The notes: generated by a model from the letters alone, not told the origin. A DNA stretch of 64,000 nt from Eurosta solidaginis (GCF_040869045.1 NC_090319.1:287591693-287655692); one strand, 5' to 3'. Shown: positions 32,674-44,545, counted from the first letter of the stretch. Program-made: numbers and translations.

Positions 32674-32989
32674 TGTTTGAAGTCAGAAGACTATTTTGTC
32701 TTGACTGTATAAATTTCTTTATTCAACTGAACTTAAAAAATATAGCAAACAATTTTAGCGTGCAAAATATTTGATACTATGGACCTAACTGTTTTATGTA
32801 TGCTGAAAATATGTATTCATTATGCTAGTTGGAATTCAATAACATGAGCTTAGGTAAATAACAGTATTCAAAATTCTTATAAAGAGAGAATGTGTACATA
32901 TTGCAAAAAATGTAAAAACTTAACTATATACATATGTATGAATGTAAGTCAGCATATTAGGGTGGAACTTATATACTCTTTACAAAACA
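32674..32989 (-). repeat. 5' LTR of the BEL/Pao element
   Basis: Same 316 bp as the LTR at 27016-27331; no difference found by eye. On the element strand it starts at 32989. Confidence 0.95.
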
Positions 32990-33429
32990 TCTATCAATGA
33001 GGAAATAATATTAAGCAAAAAAAAATGAAATTTCTGGTAGATGAAAGAAAAGGGGTTTAAAAGCAATTGTTACAAATTTTATACAAAGTAATGGTTGGCT
33101 GGCCCTTTGGCGGATATGGTTCCGGTACGTTCCGGTAACAAAGCACTATTAAGGTACTACTAGCTCGACCATTTCGGGAACGATTTATATGACCACATTA
33201 AACCTTCTAGGTCATCCCGCCCTCCCCACCCCCTAGTCCCATGAGGAACTTGGGGTCGCCAGAGCCCCGGCTGTCAATGAAACAGGATTCGCCACGGTTA
33301 GGTGAGTTGACAATTGGGTTGGAGAAGCTATATATTGTGCTGGCAACCCCTTGAAATTGGACTTACCCAATTGAGACATGCCTTTGGTGTATGATAAATG
33401 CTTTCCGCTGACTATAGTCTACTTCAATC
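32990..33429 (-). mobile_element. Fragment of a GC-richer dispersed repeat
   Basis: Bases 33110-33370 are clearly GC-richer than the surroundings, with CCTCCCCACCCCCTAGTCCC and ACTTGGGGTCGCCAGAGCC. The text resembles an untranslated part of an abundant non-LTR element in fruit flies, by memory only. No coding frame. Weak call. Confidence 0.3.
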
Positions 33430-34232
33430 CTTACAGGTCGATAACTACACGCTTTCTTACAGACTCGTTCAAAATAGAAAACAATTCAAGCTTAAACTTA
33501 TATAAGCTGCTATTGAAATTAATAACACTACTGAATCGATTTGCTAGATGTATAGTCCTAGTTATAAGTTCATTCATAGCAAAATTCGTTTTAAGAGTTA
33601 TTTCGATAAATAATCTATTATGCCGAAGATCACGCAGTGGAATATATGGATGGAACAAAGTAGATAAATCAGAGCAATTTATGCTAAGTTTATTACATTA
33701 TAGGCAAGCATGAGTGAGATATAAGTTCTTCCGTCATGCAAAGCCTGAAGACTAAGCAATTTGTGACTACTGGTATATGATGGTAGGCCGTCTGGCCAGT
33801 GAAGCATACGTAACGCAATTTTGTAAAAATTTTTGGAACTTTCTCAACTTTTTATAGGAGCTAGATTCATAGAAAGGATTCCATATTATTGAGCAATATT
33901 CAATACCACTTCTGATCAAGGATATATAAAGTGCCTTCAACGTCATAGGGTCCTTAAAGTCACTGGTGTTACGTCTACTGAACCCAACCATTGCAACAAA
34001 ATTTGAAACAACGAAATCAATGTGACTAGAAAAAGAGAGTTTGGAGTCAAAAATTACAACCAAGTCTTTACTCTTTTGACAGCGATTAAGAAATTTAGCA
34101 TTTAGTTTGTAGATAAAGTATGTGGCAGTTGTCTTAATGGAATAAGATACAACACAGCATTTGTTTGAATTTAAAAATAAGTTATTGTCTGCGCATCGTC
34201 CGGCAAAGGAGTCCAGATCAGAACCGTTAGAA
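33430..34232 (-). pseudogene. Jockey-type non-LTR reverse transcriptase, C-terminal part
   Basis: From 34232 downward the minus strand reads DLDSFAGRCADNNLFLNSNK, KSKDLVVIFDSKLSFSSHID, SDFKDPMTLKALYISLIRSG and IEYCSIIWNPF, the thumb and end of the RT in jockey and related clades without RNase H. A frameshift near 33810 moves it to NFYKIALRMLHWPDGLPSYT (an excellent match to the family), then SLQALHDGRTYI, and after more damage IPLRDLRHNRLFIEI and INFNSSLYKFKLELFSIL down to 33431. At least two frameshifts and a stop are present. The 5' part, including the YxDD box, is missing. Its left end abuts a SINE whose target duplication includes the last bases of this fragment. Confidence 0.8.
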
Positions 34233-34235
34233 ATA

Positions 34236-34608
34236 AAATAAATAAATAAATGTAAGGCGCGATAACCTCCGAAGAGATTTTAGGCCGAGCTTCTCTTCCA
34301 ATTTACGTTGTGCTCTCCTTTTTTTAAATTTTTCCTACAAATTGGCGGGACGGGACCTACTTGTTTTATGCCGACTCCGAACGGCATCTGCGAGGCAGAT
34401 GGGTTTTCACTGAGAGCTTTTTATGGCAGAAATACACTCGGAGGGCTTGCCAAAACTGCCGAGGGGCGAGCCCACTTAGAAAAATTTTCTTCTAATTGAA
34501 AAACCTTATTTCTAAAATGTTGATGTTGCTTTGCCCGGGGTTCGAGCCCAGGGCATACGGCGTGGCAGGCGGAGCACGCTACCATCACACCACGGTGGCC
34601 GCCTATAA
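34236..34608 (-). mobile_element. tRNA-derived SINE, full length, with 9-bp target duplication
   Basis: The element strand starts near 34605 with GGCCACCGTGGTGTGATGG, has an A-box-like TGATGGTAGCGTGC and a B box GGGCTCGAACCCC, a body with CATCTGCCTCGCAGATGCCG, and a TTTATTTATTTA tail at 34236-34250. TTAGAAATA flanks both sides (34227-34235 and 34609-34617). Internal RNA polymerase III promoter boxes are expected to drive it, with an autonomous LINE supplying enzymes. Confidence 0.85.
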
Positions 34609-34617
34609 TTAGAAATA

Positions 34618-35954
34618 GTTTCACAAATAAATAGTATTTTTTGTGAAATATATAGTTTTAGTGTTATATTTCAATCATTAAAGGGGAGGAGTGATGGGGA
34701 AACATATTGAGTAAAAAGTGCTAAGTCAGGAGAAAAAATTTGTTTTAAGTGAGGAAATTGTGCTAAGTCATAAAATAGCTGCTGGGTTAGACTACATGAT
34801 TTTAATTTATCTCTTTCAAAGCTTCTACACTCAAAAGTATTGCAACTAAGGTATCCTCATTCACAGTTTTGAAAAAAAAAAGGTTATTTCAAAAATTATT
34901 CAGTTTTTTTCGTCTCCTGTAAAATTCGTAAAAAGTGACTTAGCACATTTTCACATTAAGCTAACGATATGTAGCCATTATTAAGCTGATTTCAAAACCA
35001 ATAAGAAAGTCTTAAGGCAAGTTGATAATTTCGCTCCACTTTTACGGCCAAATTAAAGTTGTCAACAACTTTGTATGTATCGAAAGTTCTTCTCATTGAA
35101 AAAATTTCAAAAATTCAATTTAAAAATGGCACCACTACCAATGCCAAAAACCTATTTAAACTATGAGACTGCTGATATGCATATTAAAGACGCTACATGT
35201 GAATCGTGTTGTTGTTTTGAGAAAACCATCAGGTCTTATGCAAACGATAATTTTGTTTGCTGATATTCAAAGTGTTTAGAAAAACACACGGGAAAATTTT
35301 AGTTGTAGTATTTATTCGTTGTATAGGTTGAAACAGTTCTTTGTGCTACTTTGTTATTAGTCAAATAAAATAAAGATAAAACGAAATAAATAAAAAATAA
35401 AAAACAACTATAAACTAAAAATAAATCAAATTAAATTAAATTATATAACACAAAACAAACAAATAAAATAAAACAAAACAAAATAAAGGAAATGGGAGCG
35501 GAGGAGAGGGGGAAAAATCGAAAGGAACCAAGAGGAAAAGAAAGAAAACGATATTAAAGGAGAAGGAAAATACAAGAAATGGAAAGGAACAAAAGAAAAA
35601 GGAAATAAAAGGAAGGAAAAGAAAATAAACGAAAGCAAAGGTATAACTAGTGTCACTTGTGGTGGTGGAATTTCAACCCACTGTGTCAACTCTAATATAA
35701 ATAAATGATGTAGTGAACGCCAAACTAAAAACATGATTTTCTGATATACAACCTCATTCTAGAAACTGTAGCACGATGGGACCCGATAGTGTCAAGGCTC
35801 AAAACTCACTAAAAGTAAAGTTGCCCCACATCGGCTCTATTTGGAGCAACACTGAAGAAACATCGAATCGGCTAAAAAGTAAATTTTTAAGGTTTTTATT
35901 TTAAAACCTTTTCTTTTCAATTATTGGCAATACGAACTGATTTTAGTTTTTTAA
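34618..35954. other. Gap: AT-rich, purine-rich tract 35340-35640, no gene
   Basis: Bases 35340-35640 are an A- and AG-rich low-complexity strand (AAATAAAATAAA, then AAGGAAAAGAAA). The open frame on its complement is an artefact. The frame at 35075-35263 has no domain I recognise. Confidence 0.4.
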
Positions 35955-35966
35955 TATTGTTTAGGA

Positions 35967-36244
35967 TATATATAAGTGGTTATTTGGCGACTTTGCAAAT
36001 ATGTTTTAAGCTGGCTTGAGGTCCGTGGATGATAAATGAAAGGGTAAGTTTTATTTATTTTATTACCAATATATTTCGATTACACACGGTAATCGTCTTC
36101 AGAGCAAATAGTTATCATGTGTTCACTGCTTGTTTTCCTCTGAAGACGACCACCGTGTGTAGTGGAAATATATTGGGAATGAAATAAATAAAATTTGCGT
36201 TTTAATTTATCATCCACGGACCTCAAGCCAGCTTAAAACATATT
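35967..36244. mobile_element. Hairpin element with ~105-bp arms and a 12-bp target duplication
   Basis: The arms at about 35997-36105 and 36140-36244 are complementary (GCTGGCTTGAGGTCCGTGG, CCAATATATTTC, CACACGGTNNTCGTCTTCAG) around a loop of ~35 bp. TATTGTTTAGGA occurs at 35955-35966 and again at 36245-36256, which reads as a target duplication. About 30 bp at the left end lie outside the arms. No ORF. Confidence 0.7.
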
Positions 36245-36549
36245 TATTGTTTAGGAAAGAGATTATTTAATTTTGAAATTTGATGGTCTAAATATTTATT
36301 GAAAAAAGAAGCTATTTTTCGACACCATGTACCATCACAATCCGTTCATATTTCGGCCACTTTTTGCACAGGTAATGAACCATACAATAGGAACATGTTC
36401 ACCTACTTTGATCGATTTTGGAGTTATAAAGCTATTCGAGTGGGAACACTTGACGCGAAAAGCCCCGTAGCTACCTGGCAGACCCGGCAGTCGTTACTCC
36501 GTCCTAACCTTCATTTTTCTGCATCACTTTAATTAGATTTTAGGAAAAA

Positions 36550-36735
36550 TATATATATTACTCTCCCTCACTCTCACTCTCCTTCTCTCTGCCTCTCTCT
36601 CGCTCTCCCACTACCTCTGTTTTCTTCTTCCATCACACTCGCGCTTATTTTTGGGTGCCTTTTATTTTCTCCACACTTATATCTCCATCTCTTTTGCTCC
36701 TCTTTCTTTGCCTCCATTTTCTTATTCTCCAGCTA
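36550..36735 (+). repeat. CT-rich low-complexity tract
   Basis: A degenerate CTCTC/CTCACT tract on the plus strand, one of several long pyrimidine or purine tracts in the window. Confidence 0.8.
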
Positions 36736-36879
36736 TATTAAACATTGGTTCACGCTCCACTTCTTGAAGAAAGTATTATCTACACAAATTTCCGGAGAAT
36801 CGCACCATATACATAATTTTCAACGGCAATTAATGGAAGGGCTTCAATTAATTTATTTTTATCACTATGACTTAAGGCT

Positions 36880-37110
36880 CAGTAAGGGGGCATTAGAGGG
36901 ACACTGCCTTCTGGCGTCATGTGCTTATAAATAAGACCTTGTCAGTAACAGCAGATGTAGGAAGTGAGCTGCTGAAAGAAACCATTTAATACGGCCAAGG
37001 CACCAGATACTGCGAAAAAGTTGTCCGATCCCGAGGCAGCAAGTTGATTTCTTCTAGTACATATTTGCCGAAGGGACGGAGTTATCTTGTAGATATTAAT
37101 TGTACTAGTT
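36880..37110 (+). pseudogene. Second fragment of the 13565-15034 non-LTR family
   Basis: GGACACTGCCTTCTGGCGTC, GTCAGTAACAGCAGATGTAGG and TTTGCCGAAGGGACGGAGTT align in order with 14670-14900, that is, the zinc-knuckle region and C-terminus. It is heavily damaged. Confidence 0.7.
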
Positions 37111-37155
37111 ATGCCTGAATAGTTAGTGTCGGGAGTCCTGTTTATAATCTTACAT

Positions 37156-37480
37156 GTTGTTGTTGTTGTTGGTGTTGTAGCAGTACTTCACTCCATCCAA
37201 TAGGTGCGACCACTCAAAAATTGTCATCAATACCCTGTAACAGGAATTCAACAGGGGTGGACCACAGTGAGAAGGGTGCTAGAGCCGTTGGTTTCACATT
37301 GCAATTAAAAAGATCGTTGATGTCATGATGTCATAGGTAAAAGTTACATTATTCAGATCGAAGTTGAGCTAGAGTAACATGCGTCTCTCAGGGAGATTGC
37401 TTTCCTCTTCTCTTTAAGAACAGTTTTCGTCGGGCAACTCCTGACTTGCAGATCCGGCGCCTTTTGGTGGATATCACTGC
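37156..37480 (-). pseudogene. 3' end of another non-LTR retrotransposon
   Basis: On the minus strand one frame reads LFNCNVKPTALAPFSLWSTP then VEFLLQGIDDN, a phrase I associate with the C-terminal end of RNase H-bearing non-LTR proteins. The copy ends at 37156 in an ACAACAACA tail. Stops are present. Confidence 0.45.
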
Positions 37481-38825
37481 GGGCCTGTTTGTAATTTTCT
37501 TTTGAGAACGGTGTTTTGCTTTGTATGTGGTAATAAGCTTATTTTTATCTTAATCCCAATTGCTGCTGGCAAGATATTTGAAGATTTTATTACGGCTCTG
37601 GATTTCAGGTACAACTGTGGATGCATGCTCACCAAAATGTAGATCCTGATCCAACGCCACAACAATTGTTTTTTTCTTTTTGTGTGTAAGACAGTCGGTA
37701 GCGTAATGCCATCGACGTGGATGTCCAATATAGTCAGCATTTGCTATTTAAATTGTTACTCCTACAGGTTCTGTGGGACAGATGAAATTGTATTGTTCGA
37801 TATGTCCACTTTGTGTCCTTACCGGCACTGTCGGACAGATTCTCTTCATATGACACTGTCGTACAAGTCGTCTTTGTTCGTCTATGTGTACTTTCGGACA
37901 AGTCCTCTCTCTACCCATATGGGAATTCTTATCGGTGATATCATCTTGTTAAAACAAATACTTCGATAATGGAACATATTGTCCTAGTATTTTAGTTTTA
38001 GTATAGGGCTCCAAATTTTCCTTAAATAATCAGTTTCAATTCCTTCAAATTTTTTTTATATCTTGTTCATTTTGTAGCTGTTTCTTGTACTGTAACCAAC
38101 ACGGACTACATAGAGAGAATTATTTATACTCCAAAGTAGACAAAGGAGGTCAATCGCATGACTTTTTGCAGGGAAATAATATACAGCTAGTAAAGGATTT
38201 CGTTGGAAAATAATCAAAGGCAAATTTTTCTTATCAAAACCCTTGCTATGAAACTCTCACTGATATTCACAAAAATTCACATTTTTAGTGTAAATATAGT
38301 ACACAAACAACATTTTTATACGAAACCAAAAGAAAAGCTAACTTTCCGTAAAGACTATCAACGAAAAGCTTTGCCTCAAGTGATTGCCCTCAACTAAAGC
38401 AGCTTATAAATATGGCAAGAAATGCAAAAAAAAAAAATTAAAAAAAAAAACAGAAACTAATTTCAACCTTTGTGCTGAGTATTCAAAGAACCTTTAATGC
38501 TCATATTACGGTATTATGACTTAAAATGTGAGTGCATTGTGAATATATTTGAAATATAACATTTGTGTATATAGAAAGTCCAATGGTTTACAAAGATCTA
38601 TTTTTCATGTGCGTATTTAACAAACATTACAAAGCTCTTGTAGGTATGGATGTATGTACATTGGTAAATGCAGGTCATTGTACGTGAGAAATATTTATGT
38701 AATAAGCGCCCACAAATCCCTTAAAGACATTTGTCGTACATATGTTACACTTTGTTTTTGTCTAAGTTGAAAATAAATGTTAGAGATATTGAAACAAAAA
38801 AAAAGTATATTATTGTAGCATATTG
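37481..38825. other. Gap: no gene seen
   Basis: 37800-37930 holds several GTCGGACA/GTCGTACA-like words in a loose repeat. The open frames at 37474-37740 and 37682-37969 overlap each other on opposite strands and have no domain. 38420-38450 is an A-run. Confidence 0.4.
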
Positions 38826-39935
38826 ATACTGAGTATATTAATATTGATTGGATAACGGTTAGTTGTACACGTATAAAGGAATCGATATAGATATAGACAT
38901 CCATATATTAAGTAGAATCATCAGTATCGAAAAAAATTGATTAAGCCATGTCCGTCCGTTAACACGATACATTGAGCATTGAGATATCTTCACCACATTG
39001 GATATACGGACTTATCTGGACCAAGAATAGATTGGTAATAAAAATGAGCGAAATCGGACAATAACCACGCCCACTTTTCGATATCGAACTTTTAGAAAAC
39101 TGGAAAAAGATGAGATATTTCAAAACGAATACCGCTAAGCTAATGAAATTTGGTAGGCGGATTAGTTTTATGACGGAAAACATAAATTTAAAAAAATATT
39201 GGAATATGGGCACTACCCACATTTAGAAGAAGAAAATTTTCGAAGTTTAACAAGCAGTAAATCCGTTAAAGATATTACATTGAAATTTTGTAGAGACACT
39301 CTTCTTGCCAAATTATGTAGACTGAGTGAAGGTAATCAAAATCGGTGAAGAACGACGTCCACTTTTATGTAAAAATTTTTAAAAGGGACATGGATGAATA
39401 AAAGAAGCTATATTTTTGCACAAAAGAGCTTTATAGCAATGGTGTTTCATATTCCAAGTGGAATTATAACAAGAAAAAGCAAAAAATTCAAATTTTTGAA
39501 AATGGGTTTGACACCGCCGCTTTTTTGACAAAGCAATTTTCTATGTTTCGGGTGCCATAACTCGAAGAAAAATTAAAGGGATCATAATAAGATTGTGTGC
39601 ACATATGTATTTTCCTTATAGCAAGAAATATTTCTAGTAAAAATGAGCGGGATCGGTTAAAGACCAGGATAGAGGATGTTTAAAAAAGTCGTAGACTAAA
39701 ATAATAAGGTATATCTTAGCGAAAAATAGTTTTGTACCCAGTTTTATTGTAAGAAACTATGGGGGATAGTTTTTTTTTAGGGTGGCGTCACGCCCCTATT
39801 CCGATCAAACATTACGCAACATTTCTAGAGCCTCAAAAAAAAAAAAATAAATGCCTTATAACAATCTTCGAAAAAGTAATTTATCTGAAATGAACTGTAC
39901 AATTGAAACTCACGTTGAGTATATAATATTCGGTA
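38826..39935 (+). mobile_element. DINE-like subfamily A2, copy 2, without tandem array
   Basis: The head (ATTGATTGGATAACGGTTAG, AGCCATGTCCGTCCGTTAAC) and tail (GAACTGTACAATTGAAACTC, GAGTATATAATATTCGGT) match 21573-25599. The sequence TCGTAGACTAAAATAATAAG is continuous where copy 1 has its insert. The 3' hairpin and CTTACTTG end are missing. Confidence 0.75.
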
Positions 39936-41039
39936 CTGACAAACTTTTGAGCACAAAGCTGACCCTGTTTAATGAAAGTCTTACCTTCAATCGCACCTCT
40001 GGAAGGGTTGTCCGCTCTCGTGAGCAATGACACTGAAAACTATGACATAAGGAACGATGAGATTGGCGAAAAAGAGATGGTGACAGGAAGATAAACTTCC
40101 GATTGACGAAATGATCGGTAAAAAATATCGAATAAAGGAACGAAAAATTGATCATTGTTTAAAAACAAAAAAAAAATAATTAATTAAATAATTAATCACA
40201 AAGAAGAAAGATGTTTAAAGGGTCGTAGAAGAATAAAATAAGAAAGAATTTATTTGACAGAAAAATCAATCATAATAATACCCTTAATAAGGGTGGTCTG
40301 AAAAAAAGAGCCTTCCAACAACTAACTTAGCTGGAATTCAATATTTTTCAGCCGATATTTGCTGTGCTGATCGGAATCATTCTCATTCCGACAGCATTAA
40401 ATAAAATACAAAATAAATGTAAAGTGCGATAACCTCGGGAGAGAGGAACCTACTTGTTTTATACCGACTCCGAGCGGCATCTGCAACGCAGATGAGTTTT
40501 CACTGAGAGCTTTTCATGGCAGAAATACACTCGGAGTGCTTGCCAAACACTGCCGAGGGGCGACCACACTTAGAAAAATTTTCTTCTAATTGAAAAAACT
40601 TGTTTCTAAAGAGAAGGAGCAGCATAATTAAGGATTCTTAAGCTTCGTAACAATATTTTGAAGGATTGTGCAAATTGTTACTCATACGCCATGGCGTTTG
40701 AATATAACTTACGAAGAATGTTTCAAGAATCACGTAAGCACTTGAAATCTCCCAAAACTAGCGCTTAAATACTAAAACAGTTGATTTGGACCCTATGAAC
40801 TAGTACAAAAAGTTCTGCAAATTTAAAACTCCCAATAAGGTTTTAAGTAACGACATAGTTCGCTTCCAGTTAATTAGTTTTGAATTGGTGTTTCAAGACC
40901 TTTTTAAAAATATATTAGTTCATAAAGTCAAGCCTTCAACAACGAGAAAAATTAATACGAACAAGGAGCTGCTTAAACAACATTTTTTTCATTTGGACGA
41001 ATAGTCCCAATGTAAGTTACAGAAAGTTGGCTGATCTCT
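39936..41039 (-). mobile_element. SINE fragment at 40400-40612 in otherwise unassigned sequence
   Basis: 40400-40612 (plus strand GCGATAACCTCGGG, GAGCGGCATCTGCAACGCAG, GCCAAACACTGCCGAGGGG) matches the SINE body at 34236-34540 in the same orientation; the tRNA head is absent. 40366-40393 carries the CTGATCGGAATCATTCTCATTCCGA palindromic box in two halves, described under findings. The remaining ~800 bp show nothing. Confidence 0.6.
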
Positions 41040-41830
41040 TAAGGATCATTAAACTGCCCAAAGAACGATTTTGCGATTCAAGAAAGCTGGCTTAGGGAAG
41101 GACAGCCCAATTGGAGAATAAAAAGTGATTCATGTAAACAAGAAATGTTACCGAAAATAACCAAACCACACATATACACGTCACACGAATCAAGCAGATT
41201 AACATGTAAGCTCTATGAGACCCAAACGGCAAACAACAAATTTGTCTACGATTATGGTTCGTCTTCCATGCATTTGAAAATGGACCTGAGAATGCTGCTA
41301 AGTGCTTAATTCGACAGCTTGCAGTATGAAGAAGACATTCCACATTTGGGAAATGCCATCCAGATAGGAAAGTTTGGCGGAAAGGTTCTGATTTGGCAAA
41401 TTATTTGTGAATAAGAGCATAAAACAAAGCCGTTCGTTACGACAGAAACCATTAGCGCAGAAATTAACTTGAAGATTGTCTTCAAAAACATATCCGGACA
41501 CTTCTACATTGTCATAATGGTGCAACTATATTTTGGCAGGACCTGGCTCCAGCACAGCATGCTCGTTTCACCCAAAACTGGTTCACAAATATGTACAGTG
41601 TGTCAAAAAAAGCTAGAATCCAATCAACATGCCTGAGTTGTGGCCAAATGAGCGATATGGGCTCTTATGCTAATTAGAAAAAATTGTATTGAAATGTTTA
41701 TGATAGAGTAAGGGTTATTATTAGGGTGAAAAAGAGCTGCTAAACTATCGTCGGTGCTACAAAGAGAAACAAATAGAAAATGGGTTGATGATGCAAAAGT
41801 GTTTGGTTTCATTCTTCATTAGGCTGAGCG
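41040..41830 (+). pseudogene. Dead Tc1/mariner-type transposase
   Basis: Joining frames on the plus strand gives the order of a Tc1-like transposase. Near 41340 it reads GKFGGKVLIWQIICE, then after a stop HKTKPFVTTETISAEINLKI, near 41530 FWQDLAPAQHARFTQNWF (second catalytic aspartate in QDLA), and near 41630 PELWPNERYG, corresponding to the PELxPIExxW motif with its third acidic position (E) retained. Upstream, 41050-41280 gives LNCPKNDFAIQESW, like the helix-turn-helix region. Multiple stops and frameshifts. No terminal inverted repeats were found. Confidence 0.65.
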
Positions 41831-42824
41831 ATTCCGACGTTTGCTTTCATTTAAATTCCAAAATCACTTCCTGACTAACAAAAACGTATCGTTAGGTTCA
41901 CTAAGTAACGCAATGAAAAAATTGCGCTCTAACAAAACAATAATAAAACAATAAAGGCAATAAATGTATTTATATATATTTAATTTGAAATTTTATTTCC
42001 ACCACTGTCTAAGTAAAACTTTTCTCATTTTGTTAACAATAATAAATTATTTGGTATTAAATAAAATTGCAGAAACGAGCTTTCAAAGGAATTGTAAGTA
42101 AAAGCACATAAACGCTTTATACCAAAGGACTTACACTGCTTTTTACGCAACATTCAAACATACAAACTCAAGAAATATAAACAGTTTCTTTATTCATTAT
42201 TAAACTCAACACATAATTGTTCAAAAAAAGCATACCAAAATCTATTTAAAGTTTAACGAAATTTACAAAATATTCAACATTCATTTCCTCTTGGCTGCTC
42301 CTCGCCCCAATGCTGCAAGCATATTTTTATAACTCCAAGAACAATTGAAAACTTTGCCATCATATGACGAGATTTTCATGACTTACTTTTTCTTTTTAGA
42401 TATTTCCTGCACAGAACTTTTCTTATTTCTTCTCCTCTGGCAATAAAGCAACAATAGCTGTGATAAATTTCAATTTTTGTTAAATCGAAACAACAATTTG
42501 TTGGGGTCGTAGATTGGAAAATTTTCTTAGTATTCTATGTTTAGTTTGACAAGTTATATCATTTCCAGCTCTCCTTTTTTGCCATTAAAAAATCACAAAT
42601 ACAATTTAAATGAAATGGAACTTGTTATGCATTATATGCACATGTGCGTTGTATATTAGTTATTCTTTAGAAATGCGATTTTATGTGTTAAGAAACCTTA
42701 TTCAGTTAGAGTTAAAATTATGCGCTACAGAAATCGTAGAGCAAATTTTAGGCGCAGACCTTTATGCATCAGTTTATATATAATCAGTGATTAAAATGCT
42801 ATTTTACTCTTGATTATTTTTTTT
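41831..42824. other. Gap: AT-rich, no gene seen
   Basis: There is no open frame over 60 codons and no repeat I could match inside the window. Confidence 0.4.
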
Positions 42825-44545
42825 TTTTTTTTGCTATTGCTCTAAATATGAACAGAACATAGAGGAGAGCCGAAACATAAAGAGTGATACCAGTTTTTAT
42901 GCTCTACTACGAGCTACGTCGCGTTTTAAAGCGGAGCAAATAGCAAGATAAAAACTTCAAACGAAATGTTAGTTGCAGTGGAGCAAAAGCAAAAAAAAAA
43001 AAAAAACAAAGAAGGGCGGGACTGTCTTCGGCTGTGCCGAAGACTTCATACCTTTCATGAATGGGGCTGAACAATAATCTTATCCCATTCGTAATCTCCA
43101 AATAATGCGTTGTATAAGATAATAAATATATAGTGAACAGATGTACAAACCTAAACGATTTTAAGATAAATATAAAAAATTGGCAAAAAGCCCCCTTATC
43201 TGAACGATCGGTTGTATGGGATATATATTATATATAGCTCCGATCGAAATGATTTTTACAGGAAATCTGTTATGATATGTTAGAATATATATCACAAGTT
43301 TCACGTTTTTATATTGGAAACTAAGGGAGAAATGGCCAAAAATCTTTCTATCTGAATGATCGGTTGTATGGGATAGGTATATACTATATACATATAGCTC
43401 CGATCAACGTGATTTTTTTAGAAAATCTTCTATGATATATTAGAATAAATATCACCAAGTTTAACGTTTTTATATTGGAAATTAAGGGAGAAATTGCCAA
43501 AAATCTTTCCATCTGAACGATCGGTTGTATGGGATATATACTATATATAGCTCCGATCAAAGTGATTTTTTCAAAAAATCGTCTATGATATATTAAAATA
43601 TATATCAACGAGTTTCACGTTCATACTTTCTAAATTAAGGAAAAAATGGCCAAAAATCTTTCTATCTGAACGATCGGTTGTATGGGATATAACTATATAT
43701 AGCTCCTATCAAAATGATTTTTTCAGGATATCTTCTAGGATATATTAGAATATATATCACCGAGCTTCAGGTTTGTACTTTCTAAGTTGCAGCAGGAATG
43801 ACCAAAATCGGAAATTTATGTTAAAGTGGTCCGATCTTACCGGATTCGACAAATGTCTAATATAATACAAAAACACATCCTTGTGCCAAATTTCATTGAG
43901 ATATCTCAAAATTTGAGGGACTAGTTTGAGTTCAAACAGACAGACGGGCGGACGGACAGACGGACGGACGTACAGACGGACATCGCTATATCAACTCAGT
44001 TCGTCGCCCTGATCAATTCGGTATGCTATGGAAGATAGACTCACCATATCTTCCATATTCCTCAACGTTACAAACATCGGACCAAAGTTAATATACCATT
44101 TCATGTTCATGAAAGGTATAATTATGCTCACTCTGTTGGGCATTGTTATGCAGAGCTTTGTCTTTTCTCTCTACTTAGCTACAACAAATGCAACGTAGAA
44201 GCAAACGTGAGTGTCATGCTGCAACAACAGAAACTAGAAGCTACGGTAATTTTAACACAGAAAAAAATACAACCGCAAGCACAAAAATGACATCACATCA
44301 GCTAAAACATGAGAAAAGACAAAGTTCTGCACAACAATGACCAACAGAGCAACTAGCAAAATAAAAGAGCAACTCTCTCCACTACAAACAGCATATCCTT
44401 TTGAGTTTTTATTTTGCTATTTTCTAACACACGGCGTAGCTCGTAGCAGAGCATAAACAATGATATCACTTTTTAGACTATGGCTCTGCTCTATGCTCTG
44501 TTTATATTCAGAGATGGAGCAGTAGCAGAGCATATTTTTCGTTGC
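42825..44545. mobile_element. Long-terminal-inverted-repeat element carrying a nested DINE B
   Basis: The left arm (about 42830-42990) and the complement of the right arm (about 44380-44530) align: GAACAGAACATAGAGGAGAG versus AAACAGAGCATAGAGCAGAG, then TTTTTATGCTCTACTACGAG and GCAAGATAAAAACT. Inside, 44138-44350 is a second inverted repeat (GTTGGGCATTGTTATGCAGA and its complement near 44340). No ORF. This looks like a fold-back or MITE-type DNA element. Confidence 0.7.
43007..44121 (-). mobile_element. DINE-like family B, copy 2
   Basis: Its 3' end is at the left: CAAAGAAGGGCGGGACTGTC, then the hairpin CGGCTGTGCCG. Its 5' end near 44121 reads (minus strand) TTATACCTTTCATGAACATG. It contains the GTCCGTCCG block (43940-43985 in complement) and four copies of a ~155-bp unit marked by GATCGGTTGTATGGGATA at 43206, 43358, 43519 and 43672. 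Confidence 0.8.

Larger units (their letters stand above)
27016..32989 (-). mobile_element. Complete BEL/Pao LTR retrotransposon
   Basis: The element is 5,974 bp with 316-bp LTRs at each end, one long ORF on the minus strand, a primer-binding site and a polypurine stretch. By eye the two LTRs have the same length and no difference, which implies a recent insertion. The flanks (27011-27015 and 32990-32994) do not form a target duplication. No second ORF for an envelope is present. Confidence 0.95.

Noticed and set aside
27016..32989. An envelope gene making the BEL/Pao element an infectious retrovirus-like form
   Set aside because: The single ORF ends in the 3' LTR and no further frame exists between pol and the LTR.
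34540..34605. tRNA gene
   Set aside because: A and B boxes are present but the sequence continues into a SINE body with a TTTA tail and target duplication, so it is a SINE head.
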